Source of the DNA: Verrucomicrobiota bacterium
GTDB lineage: Bacteria; Verrucomicrobiota; Verrucomicrobiia; Limisphaerales; JACRJZ01
Length of the DNA: 14,735 nt
Assembly: GCA_022711695.1 (NCBI GenBank)
Contig: JAKLEJ010000034.1
Coordinates: 1-14,735 of the forward strand
Reading direction: 5' to 3'
The translations under genes and the position numbers were made by a program. The notes beneath the pieces are model-generated. The model worked only from the letters and a program-made list of their open reading frames with translations. It was not told the origin of the DNA and searched no databases. Of the stretch, positions 6,776 to 13,657 are shown in pieces (position 1 is the stretch's first letter; each line of letters starts with the position of its first letter).

Positions 6776-7752
6776 AAAAGCTCTTCCGCACCCTGACAAT
6801 CCTGTTCTGTGCGCTAGCCCCGGCGTCCGGCGCCAAGGCCGCTTCCAGCGTCGCCGCTCCCCCGGTGATCATCTTCGACACGGACATGGGGTCGGACGTG
6901 GATGACGCCGGCGCGCTGGCGCTGCTGCATCGGCTCGCCGACCTCGGAGAAGTCCAGCTCGCCGGGGTGATCTTCAGCTCCGGAAAGAATCGTTTCGGGG
7001 TTGGGGTCTGCGACGCGATCAACACGTGGTACGGTCGCGGGAGCCTGCCATTGGGCCAGTATCAGCGCGAGGACATCGGCGACCCGAACAACCTGTATTC
7101 GCGCCAGATCGCGACCGCCACCAACGTGTATCGGCACGATGTCATCGACCGGGCCCCGGACCTGGTGACGGTTTACAGGGAGCTCCTGCGCGCCGCGCGA
7201 GAGGGTTCGGTGACGATTCTGACGGTGGGCCACCCGCATGGTCTGGTGTGGCTGATGCGCGACACCGAGGGCGCCCGCCTGGTGACGAACAAAGTCTCGC
7301 GATGGGTGGCCATGGGCGGCACACCGGAACAGCCGGGCCGGGATTGGAACCTGGGCGAGAACGGAACGGGCGCTTACATGGACGAACTGCTGGCAAACTG
7401 GCCCACCAAGGCCTATTTCTCTCCCGTGGGCGAAACCGTGATCACCGGCAACCGCAAGCTGCCCGCCACCCCGAAGAACAACCCGGTGCGCGAGGCGTAT
7501 CGGCTCTGGAACAACGCGATCGAGAAAGGCCGATCGAGCTGGGACCAGGTGGCCGTGCTCTACGCGGCCCGGCCGCAGCTTTTTGAAACGCAGCCGGGCA
7601 GGATGCGCCACACCACCGGGCCGAACGTGGTCTGGGAACCCAAAGCCGCCGGCGCCATGCATTACCGGGTCCTGCCGAAAATCTCCGAGGCGGCCCTGGC
7701 GGAAACGATCGAGGACCTGATGGCGCAGCCGCCCAGGAAGGGCGGCTGGTGA
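6772..7752 (+). CDS. Secreted nucleoside-hydrolase-like protein (IUNH superfamily)
   Basis: Predicted calcium-dependent N-glycosidase fold, 326 residues. MKKLFRTLTILFCALAPASGAKA is a signal peptide, so it acts outside the cytoplasm. The superfamily's N-terminal aspartate cluster is present in an expanded form, DTDMGSDVDDAGAL (Asp36, Asp38, Asp42, Asp44, Asp45), where classic inosine-uridine hydrolases have DxDPGxDDA. A second block, VTILTVGHPHGLVWLM, matches the core 'T.v..G...nla' strand. Near the C-terminus, SWDQVAVLYAARP aligns with the classic HDPLA-type motif, with Asp258 kept but the preceding His replaced by Trp257. Such exported relatives are common in Verrucomicrobiota and Planctomycetota, and their substrates are largely unproven; ribosyl hydrolysis is therefore only a fold-based guess. 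The gene converges on an FKBP gene 40 nt away. The start is followed by a typical signal peptide but has no Shine-Dalgarno sequence. Confidence 0.85.
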   Translation: MKKLFRTLTILFCALAPASGAKAASSVAAPPVIIFDTDMGSDVDDAGALALLHRLADLGEVQLAGVIFSSGKNRFGVGVCDAINTWYGRGSLPLGQYQREDIGDPNNLYSRQIATATNVYRHDVIDRAPDLVTVYRELLRAAREGSVTILTVGHPHGLVWLMRDTEGARLVTNKVSRWVAMGGTPEQPGRDWNLGENGTGAYMDELLANWPTKAYFSPVGETVITGNRKLPATPKNNPVREAYRLWNNAIEKGRSSWDQVAVLYAARPQLFETQPGRMRHTTGPNVVWEPKAAGAMHYRVLPKISEAALAETIEDLMAQPPRKGGW

Positions 7753-7760
7753 CGAACCGC

Positions 7761-7786
7761 TTCGGCGTCCTGCGGGGACGACCGAA
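7761..7786. terminator. Hairpin between convergent nucleoside-hydrolase-like and FKBP genes
   Basis: TTCGG and CGTCC (7761-7770) pair with GGACG (7776-7780) and CCGAA (7782-7786) around loop TGCGG, with a bulged A at 7781. The result is a 10-bp stem in the 40-nt gap between two converging genes, so it could serve both strands. No U-tract follows on either side. Confidence 0.5.
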
Positions 7787-7792
7787 ACCGTC

Positions 7793-8488
7793 TTACTGAC
7801 CCTTGACGATGCCGAGAAGCTCGACGTCGAAAATGAGGGTGGCGTTGGGGCCGATCTTGCCGCCCGGAGCGCGCTCGCCGTAGGCCAGCTTGGCCGGAAT
7901 GAACACCTGCCACTTGTCGCCTTCCTTCATCAACTGCAGCGCCTCGGTCCAACCCGAAATCACCTGGCCGACGCCGAACTCGGCCGGCTCCTTGCGCTCG
8001 ACCGAACTGTCGAAGACCGTGCCATCCACCAGGGTGCCGTGGTAATGCACGCGGACGGTGTCGGTGCTCTTGGGGGTATTGCCCTTGCCGGCCTTGAGGA
8101 CCTTGTACTGCAGGCCGCTGGGCAACACCTTGACGCCTTCCTTCTTCGCGTTCGCCGCCAGGAAGGCCTCGCCTTCCTTGAGGTTCTTGTCGCCCTCCTC
8201 CTTCTGTCGGCTCTTGGACTTCTCCATCATCTTGGTCTGAAACGCCGTCATCGTTTCCCTCATCTCAGCCTCGGTCAGGGCGGTCTTGCCGCTGAACCCG
8301 TCGGCCAACCCCGCCTGGAGGGTCTTCATGTCCACTTCAATGCCCTGGCGCTTGAGCACGCCGGCAATGTCCGCGCCGATGCAGTAGCTGACGCGGGATT
8401 TCTCCTCTTTGAGGTCGGGCCGGTCTTCAGCGCCGTTGGAGGAGAATAGGAGCCCGGTGGCCATGAACGCGATTAGATATGATTTCAT
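7793..8488 (-). CDS. FKBP-type peptidyl-prolyl cis-trans isomerase (Mip/FkpA-like)
   Basis: Predicted periplasmic prolyl isomerase and chaperone of 231 residues. The open frame extends to 8599, but the start at 8488 gives MKSYLIAFMATGLLFSSNGA, a signal peptide, and the extension upstream has no family resemblance. An FKBP_N-type helical dimerisation domain spans about 25-120: it begins KEEKSRVSYCIGADIAGVLK, continues with LQAGLADGFSGK and has a charged helix around 75-115. The catalytic FKBP domain is 124-231. It starts at SGLQYKVLKAGKG and keeps the family signatures VRVHYHGTLVDGTVFDSS, FGVGQVISGWTEALQLMKEG, IPAKLAYGER and LIFDVELLGI. The layout and length match Mip/FkpA proteins, which help fold exported proteins. 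The start lacks a Shine-Dalgarno sequence. It is transcribed divergently from the large 1138-aa gene. Confidence 0.94.
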   Translation of the reverse strand: MKSYLIAFMATGLLFSSNGAEDRPDLKEEKSRVSYCIGADIAGVLKRQGIEVDMKTLQAGLADGFSGKTALTEAEMRETMTAFQTKMMEKSKSRQKEEGDKNLKEGEAFLAANAKKEGVKVLPSGLQYKVLKAGKGNTPKSTDTVRVHYHGTLVDGTVFDSSVERKEPAEFGVGQVISGWTEALQLMKEGDKWQVFIPAKLAYGERAPGGKIGPNATLIFDVELLGIVKGQ

Positions 8489-8575
8489 TAATAATGTTGT
8501 TTGCCGACGCCCGGTTTGGGCGGTGGCAGGCGCGAACGGTAGCATTCGCCGAAGCGAGGTCAAGGATTCAGGAGC

Positions 8576-8604
8576 TTGACGCCAGGCTTGCTGGCCCATA
8601 ACAT
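8576..8604 (+). promoter_or_regulatory. Promoter for the 1138-aa gene with a dyad in its spacer
   Basis: TTGACG (8576-8581; five of six -35 matches) is followed after 17 nt by TAACAT (8599-8604; four of six -10 matches), and would start transcription near 8611. Inside the spacer, GCCAG (8581-8585), loop GCTTG, and CTGGC (8591-8595) form a perfect inverted repeat. A protein bound there would cover the promoter, so a repressor operator is plausible. It lies in the 147-nt gap shared with the divergent FKBP gene, whose own promoter is not clear. Confidence 0.45.
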
Positions 8605-8635
8605 TCTGCTTGAGTCACTTGCGATATAGCCCCAG

Positions 8636-11600
8636 ATGAATGCCACGAACCTGGCCCCCGCCGCTTGCGAACCAGCCGAGTCTCGCAACTCCATACACCT
8701 GAACCGACCGCCTGCGTCCACACACAGGTGCTGGGGGCCACCAATGCTTGGGATGGTGTTGCTGCTGGCCCAGGCTGGCGCGGCCGCGCAACTCGTGGTG
8801 TTCGATTTTGCGCGGGACCTTGGCGCCACCCAGAAGGTGGCCCAGTTGACGACGGTCACGCCGTTGCGGGCTGCGCTCTCGACTGCCGCCTGGGATGGGG
8901 TCGAGGAATCGGCTCGAGCCGTCGCCTGGCAGACGGCCACGCCCGGCAACTATTTCCGTTTCTCCTTTGCCGTGGAAGAGGGGTATGTGCTGGACATCGC
9001 CAGCGTGCAGTTCGACTACCTGAGCCAGCGAACCAGCGGCTCCGCCTACGGTCCCACGCAATACGAGGTTCGGCTCGGCACCAACGGCGGCGCCTTCCGC
9101 AGTCTGTCGGCGGGGTGGCAATCGCTTTCGGCCGACGGCGCCTGGCATCGCGGGGTGCTGGCGTCCAACGGCGGGATTCCGACGACCAACCTGAGCGGGT
9201 ATGTCACCCTCGCGCTGGCGGGCCGGGGCGCAGCCGACCGGCCGTCCCGCTGGTATGTCGATAACCTCATCGTGTCAGGGCAGGTCCGGACAAAGGCCCC
9301 GGCGCCTACGCAGCCCCGGCTGACGGGCTTCGAGCCTCAGGACAAGGTGCGCCTGAGTGGAGTCACCGCCGGCCAGTTCTACTCGCTGCAGTACGCCACG
9401 GACCTGGCTTCGGAGTGGAGATGGCACACCGACGCGGCCAACCTGACCTCGGCTGGTTCGGAGTTGGTGGCCGACATCCGGAGCCTCGAAGGCCCGTCGG
9501 TGTTCGTTCGCGGAGTGACTTCGTTCGGACGCCTGCCCTCCGTCGATCTGGGCGGGTTCTGGCGTGTGACCACCACCAATGCCCCCTTTGGAAGCGGGGT
9601 CCTTGCGTTCGATCAGGCCGGGACCGGCATGGCCTTCGAAGGACGCCTGCTGGGAGAGATCAAGGACAACACCTTCACGGTGGCGGAAAACGGGGCCACG
9701 TGGATGACGGGGTCCGTGACCGGGGACACCCTGCGCGGACGCTACACCTCGCCGCTTTCGGGCATGGCCGGGACGAACGATTTTGTCGCGGTGCGCTACA
9801 CCGGCCCGATGTACGACGTCTGGCAGGGCCCCCGCCCGCTGACGGCCAGCCAGTACTACGACCCGGGCGCCAACGGCTACACCCGGATCGGACAGGCCAG
9901 CACCACCGCGACCTTCACCGTGAGCCAGCCCTACCTGGCGGTGTGCGCCAACACGCCGACACCCATCGACGCGATCGAGGGGCCCGAAGGAGGGTTCGTG
10001 CATGACGCGACCGTGCGGTCGAACTGGATCGGCAACGCCAGCGCGCCAGACCTGCTCAAAGGCGCTGCGGACTCGAGGGCGGCTGCCGTTGGCAGCGTTT
10101 ATTCCGGCCAGCTCTACCGCGGTTATGCCGCTTTTGGCCCGGTGAGCTGGGCGTCGGTGACCGTGCGCCTCGGGGACCCGAACGTGGCAGCGGCCGGCCC
10201 CCAAGAGCCCATCCCGACCAACCTGCTGCAACAGGTCTTCTATCTGGAACGCGACTCGAATGGCGCCGTGCCGGCGAGCGAGGCCGAGATCGCGCTTGTG
10301 TTCGAGCCCGGCGGGGTGGCCCAACTCTACGTGGCCGAGCCCGACTATGCCTATCCCTACCGGGGCTCTTACACCTACACCAACGGGCAGCTCTCGCTGA
10401 AGTTCACCGACGCCGACTTCAACCCGGACGTGAAGTTCGCGCTGAACCTGACCAGCCCGAAGGTGAACATGCCGTTCGACGTGTTCACGCCGGGCACGGC
10501 CGGGCCGTCGGTGTGGCGTCGCGAAGCGGGCAGCCTGGCGCACACGATGTGGATGATCTTCGTGGGGGCCACGGTCAACGAGCAGCTTTCCGTCAGCCAG
10601 GGGATCGGGCGGGCGCGCGCCTACGCCGAGGCGGTGCTGGCGCTCACCAGCCGGCGGTCGCCCAAACAGACACCCGAGTATCCCCTGCTCCTGAGCAGTG
10701 AGCCGTTGCGCAACGGCGTGCGACTCACCTACGATTTCGGCGACTGCAAGATCACCACCATGGACGTGGACCTGGTGGGCCGGACGGCCGCCCCAAACAG
10801 CGCGCCGCTGGGCACCTCCTCGCTCTACGGCGATCCGCGTGTCCACCTCAATGTCACCGCCGGACTCGACGGCAGGTCGGACCCGGCTCGCAAGACCGCC
10901 CTGCTGATCCTGCCCTTCTACACCAAGCGCACCCTCTCGCGGGACCCGCACAATCCCGCCTCGGTGGTGGACGACGATCAAGCCGCGCTCGGGATGGACG
11001 GGATCGCCCAGAAGCTGGCCGCCAAAGGCTACGAGGTGCGATGGCTGCGCGATGAAGAAGCGAACGCGGTCAACTTGATCCGGGAGCTGATGCTTTCCCC
11101 GGGGCTCATCTACGTGAGCTCGCACGGCTGCGAGGACGGCCGGGTGTCGATCGGGACCTACGTCGGCACCGAGAAGCTCGAGGACGCCGCAAGGGCGGAG
11201 TACCAGCGCCAGAAAGACCTGCTGGCGGCAGCCGGCTACATGGACCTCGTCATGCACGAATACAACGGCCAGGGCCCGTTTGGCTACACCGCGCTGGCCA
11301 ACGGCATGACCAAGAAGTACAAGCTGGCGCTGGTGGGAATCAAGCCGGCCTTCTGGGATTGGCTGCGCCAGCGGGGCGCCAACTTCAGCAGCAGCCTCGT
11401 GTATATCGGGGCGTGCCAAACCAGCGAGACTCCCTCGCTGCGCGACACCATCCGCGCCCGGGCGCACTTCTCCTTCGGCGGCGACGTCTCGCTGGGCACG
11501 GTCGGGGCGGTGGGGCGCTACCTCGTCGAAAGCCTCGTGCGCAAGACCCGCACCGCCGAGGAAACCCACTACAACCTGCGCCGGGTGGTCAACACCCACC

Positions 11601-12052
11601 AGATGATCTACGCCGAGGACGCCCAACTGAACGGGTTCACCGACTGGGGCGACGGCTCCACTCTGGCCGCCCACTTCCACGGCTACGCCACCCTGGGACC
11701 CAACAGCACCTCCGGGCCCGACGGCATCATGGAATACACGGACCACGGCTGGCTGGGCGCGGCCGCCGATGGCAAGGTCCAGGCCGGGGACGTCTGGTGG
11801 GTGCTCTTCGCCAGTCGCTGGGGACAGAACGCCCGGGGCGGGGCCGATGCCGTCATGCGCTGCTGGGAGCTATTCTATCGTAACGGCCAAACCGGGGGGT
11901 TGGGCGAGATCTTCTGCCAGAACTGCGCGCCGGGTGGCTCCCCCAACCAGGACGAAGTCGCCTACGCCCTCTACCTCCTGACCGGCCAGTGGGAACTGCC
12001 GTTCACCGGCATCGCCGCCCCCCGCTGGACCCTGAACGACAGCGCGCCGTAG
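8636..12052 (+). CDS. Large exported protein with clan CD-like (caspase/CHAT-type) C-terminal domain
   Basis: A 1138-residue protein of no family I can name confidently. The start is uncertain: ATG 8636 sits about 25 nt after the predicted transcription start, while ATG 8744 has a GGGGG tract 7 nt upstream and places MLGMVLLLAQAGAAA first. Either way a hydrophobic export segment covers residues 37-51. Residues 52-215 look like a beta-sandwich (YFRFSFAVEEGYVLDIASVQFDY, in two parts). Residues 222-300 hold a YSLQYATDLASEWRW module common in Verrucomicrobiota secreted proteins. A strand-rich region near 310-400 may be a small barrel. From about 754 the pattern is that of clan CD peptidases: strand TALLILPFYT, helix, strand LIYVSSHGCEDG (His830), then SSLVYIGACQTSE (Cys927) and a GGDVSLGTVGAVGRYLVESL helix. 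The His/Cys order and strand ends match caspase and CHAT domains; catalytic activity is inferred, not shown. The 97-residue spacing implies an insertion. Confidence 0.75.
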   Translation: MNATNLAPAACEPAESRNSIHLNRPPASTHRCWGPPMLGMVLLLAQAGAAAQLVVFDFARDLGATQKVAQLTTVTPLRAALSTAAWDGVEESARAVAWQTATPGNYFRFSFAVEEGYVLDIASVQFDYLSQRTSGSAYGPTQYEVRLGTNGGAFRSLSAGWQSLSADGAWHRGVLASNGGIPTTNLSGYVTLALAGRGAADRPSRWYVDNLIVSGQVRTKAPAPTQPRLTGFEPQDKVRLSGVTAGQFYSLQYATDLASEWRWHTDAANLTSAGSELVADIRSLEGPSVFVRGVTSFGRLPSVDLGGFWRVTTTNAPFGSGVLAFDQAGTGMAFEGRLLGEIKDNTFTVAENGATWMTGSVTGDTLRGRYTSPLSGMAGTNDFVAVRYTGPMYDVWQGPRPLTASQYYDPGANGYTRIGQASTTATFTVSQPYLAVCANTPTPIDAIEGPEGGFVHDATVRSNWIGNASAPDLLKGAADSRAAAVGSVYSGQLYRGYAAFGPVSWASVTVRLGDPNVAAAGPQEPIPTNLLQQVFYLERDSNGAVPASEAEIALVFEPGGVAQLYVAEPDYAYPYRGSYTYTNGQLSLKFTDADFNPDVKFALNLTSPKVNMPFDVFTPGTAGPSVWRREAGSLAHTMWMIFVGATVNEQLSVSQGIGRARAYAEAVLALTSRRSPKQTPEYPLLLSSEPLRNGVRLTYDFGDCKITTMDVDLVGRTAAPNSAPLGTSSLYGDPRVHLNVTAGLDGRSDPARKTALLILPFYTKRTLSRDPHNPASVVDDDQAALGMDGIAQKLAAKGYEVRWLRDEEANAVNLIRELMLSPGLIYVSSHGCEDGRVSIGTYVGTEKLEDAARAEYQRQKDLLAAAGYMDLVMHEYNGQGPFGYTALANGMTKKYKLALVGIKPAFWDWLRQRGANFSSSLVYIGACQTSETPSLRDTIRARAHFSFGGDVSLGTVGAVGRYLVESLVRKTRTAEETHYNLRRVVNTHQMIYAEDAQLNGFTDWGDGSTLAAHFHGYATLGPNSTSGPDGIMEYTDHGWLGAAADGKVQAGDVWWVLFASRWGQNARGGADAVMRCWELFYRNGQTGGLGEIFCQNCAPGGSPNQDEVAYALYLLTGQWELPFTGIAAPRWTLNDSAP

Positions 12053-12064
12053 GCAGGCGCGCTG
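12040..12064 (+). terminator. Strong hairpin enclosing the stop codon of the 1138-aa gene
   Basis: CAGCGCGCC (12040-12048) and GGCGCGCTG (12056-12064) form a perfect 9-bp GC-rich stem. The 7-nt loop GTAGGCA contains the TAG stop codon (12050-12052). A terminator or 3'-end stabilising structure is likely from its position, but no U-tract follows. Confidence 0.5.
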
Positions 12065-12325
12065 GGGCAAGTGTTAGCGATTGGCGGTCAGGCGAGCGAC
12101 ACCCCGGCGGTCAGCAAGACCGGGAGTCGGATTCTTCCACGACGACGTCTCCTCGAACGATCTTGTCTCCTTAGATCCACCGAAGTCGGGCAAGGAAGTC
12201 CGAGACTCTTTGCAAAGGAGGGTTCGGAGGCGACCGGTTGACCCGTCTGACGCCTGGGAAGGCGCTCACCCGCATTGAATTTTCCCGGGCGCTCCTGCGT
12301 CCCAGTTGTCGCTAACCGCTGAATC
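12065..12325. other. Intergenic leader of the exbB-like operon
   Basis: No convincing gene is seen here; the longest frame is a short TTG-started run with no family resemblance. It holds a 9-bp direct repeat GGCGGTCAG at 12083-12091 and 12106-12114, whose starts are 23 bp apart (about two helical turns). It also holds an inverted pair GTTAGCGA (12073-12080) and TCGCTAAC (12309-12316), and a small CGCCT/AGGCG hairpin near 12250. The promoter of the downstream operon should lie here, but I could not identify -35/-10 boxes with confidence. Confidence 0.5.
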
Positions 12326-13219
12326 ATGACGCAAGCATTTCACCTTGCCACGGCCGGAATAGTTCGCTGCCTGCTGACCGCCGTCTCGCTCTGGGCCGCG
12401 CCGGGAGGTTTCGGCGCGGAATCGGGCGGTTCCCTTCCCGCCGCCGGAACGAACCGCGCAATTGCCGCCGGCGCGACGAACGCCGCCGCCAGCGCCGCCG
12501 GCGCCATCGCTCTGTCCAACCTGGCCGTGAGCGCCCAGGCGACCAATGCCGCCTCGACCAACGCCAATCTCCGCTACACCAGCGGCTGGGGACAGAAGCT
12601 CAAGGACGCCGGGGCCACCGGGCTGGTGCAAATCGCCCTGTCTGTCTTTGGCGCCGGGTTTGTGTTCGAGCGGCTGTTCCGGCTGCGCCGCAAGTTCGTC
12701 GTGCCGGAGGGCCTGGCCGACCAAGCCCGCGAGCTGTGGGCGGCGGGCAAGTTCGGGGAGCTGGAGAAACTCGGCGAAACCGAGCCCAGCACCCTGGCCC
12801 GGGTCATTTCATTCATCGCCAGGAACCGCCATTCGCCGATGCTGGAGGTGTCGGAGATCTGCGGCGACCTGGTCACCCGCGAACTCAGCAATCACTATCA
12901 GAGAGCCTACCCGATGGGGATTGTGGCCACGCTGGAGCCGCTGCTGGGGTTGCTGGGCATGATCCTGGGGATGATCCGGACGTTCGAGACGGTGGCGCTG
13001 GCCGGGGCGCTGGGCGACGCCACCCAGTTGGCCTCGGGCATCTCCGAGGCCCTGGTCACCACCGGGCTGGGCCTGGCCATCGCCATCCCCTTCCTGGCCT
13101 TTTATCACCTCTTCAAAATGAAGACCGCCGGCTTCGGCGCGCTCCTGGAGGAAGAGGTCACCAGCCTGCTCAGCGAGTGGCTGATGCGCAAGGATGACCG
13201 GAGGCAACCCACCCGCTGA
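12326..13219 (+). CDS. MotA/TolQ/ExbB-type proton channel protein with N-terminal export signal
   Basis: Predicted inner-membrane subunit of a TonB- or Tol-type energising motor, 297 residues. Residues 1-31 resemble a signal sequence. Residues 32-90 are a low-complexity Ala/Asn/Thr-rich stretch (TNRAIAAGATNAAASAAGA) that would be periplasmic and is absent from classical ExbB. Membrane helices follow near 99-119, 196-218 and 242-264, with the large cytoplasmic loop between the first two, as in TolQ/ExbB. The family signature is LEPLLGLLGMILGMI (203-217) and ASGISEALVTTGLGLAIAIP (236-255). Aligned with E. coli ExbB, Thr246 matches pore Thr181, but Met212 takes the place of pore Thr148. The ExbD-like gene begins 9 nt after its stop, so the two are surely co-transcribed. 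ExbB versus TolQ identity cannot be settled, so no symbol is given. Confidence 0.9.
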   Translation: MTQAFHLATAGIVRCLLTAVSLWAAPGGFGAESGGSLPAAGTNRAIAAGATNAAASAAGAIALSNLAVSAQATNAASTNANLRYTSGWGQKLKDAGATGLVQIALSVFGAGFVFERLFRLRRKFVVPEGLADQARELWAAGKFGELEKLGETEPSTLARVISFIARNRHSPMLEVSEICGDLVTRELSNHYQRAYPMGIVATLEPLLGLLGMILGMIRTFETVALAGALGDATQLASGISEALVTTGLGLAIAIPFLAFYHLFKMKTAGFGALLEEEVTSLLSEWLMRKDDRRQPTR

Positions 13220-13228
13220 CCCGCCCTC

Positions 13229-13657
13229 ATGCGCACCCGGAAGCCCGAAGAAGAGCCGTTCGAGATCATGCTCATCCCGATGATCGACTGCATGCTGGTG
13301 ATCATCATCTTCTTCCTGGTGGCCACCACCATCAAGAGCCGCGAGAAGGAGCTGCCGCTCGACCTGCCCGAATCGGCTGCCGCTCCCATCCTCGATCAGC
13401 CCCCGGATCTGTTCGTGATTGGCGTGGACAAGGAAGGCCGGGCCTACCTCAGCTCCGGGGACCGGATCGAGCCGGTGGACACCGAGCGTCTGCACCAGCG
13501 CCTGCGCGAGGTCGCGAAGCTCAACCCGAGCCAGCGCATCCGCGTGGATGGCGACCGTAACACTCGCTTCGAGGACATCATCCATATCCTCGATCTCTGC
13601 CAATTCGAGGGATTGAAGAATGTCGGCCTCCACACCAGACGCCAAACCGCGCGGTGA
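13229..13657 (+). CDS. ExbD/TolR-type biopolymer transport protein
   Basis: Predicted inner-membrane partner of the preceding channel subunit, 142 residues, close to the usual length. A short cytoplasmic tail (MRTRKPEEEPFEI) leads into one membrane helix, MLIPMIDCMLVIIIFFLVAT (14-33). This helix carries the conserved proton-translocating aspartate, Asp20, equivalent to Asp25 of E. coli ExbD in the N-x-T/I-P-x-x-D signature. The remaining residues form the periplasmic domain, with the family's FVIGVDKEGRAYLSSGDRI strands and the RVDGDRNTRFEDIIHILDLC stretch, in which 'D...' followed by a helix normally precedes the C-terminal strand. The leader is pyrimidine-rich with no Shine-Dalgarno sequence and the gap to the upstream stop is 9 nt, suggesting coupled translation. 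Its last 38 nt are overlapped by the next gene in another frame. Confidence 0.94.
   Translation: MRTRKPEEEPFEIMLIPMIDCMLVIIIFFLVATTIKSREKELPLDLPESAAAPILDQPPDLFVIGVDKEGRAYLSSGDRIEPVDTERLHQRLREVAKLNPSQRIRVDGDRNTRFEDIIHILDLCQFEGLKNVGLHTRRQTAR

Noticed and set aside
8558..8563. TTGACC on the minus strand as a -35 box for the FKBP gene
   Set aside because: No acceptable -10 lies at 16-18 nt (best match three of six), so a promoter cannot be supported.
9275..11746. A very long open frame (over 800 codons) on the minus strand opposite the 1138-aa gene
   Set aside because: It is rich in Gly, Arg, His and Val with no recognisable domain, and mirrors a real gene with strong GC third-position bias. 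This is the usual antisense shadow.
12081..12278. A 65-codon TTG-started ORF in the leader of the exbB-like gene
   Set aside because: It has a weak start, no ribosome-binding site, Arg/Pro-rich composition and no relation to known proteins. It is treated as non-coding.
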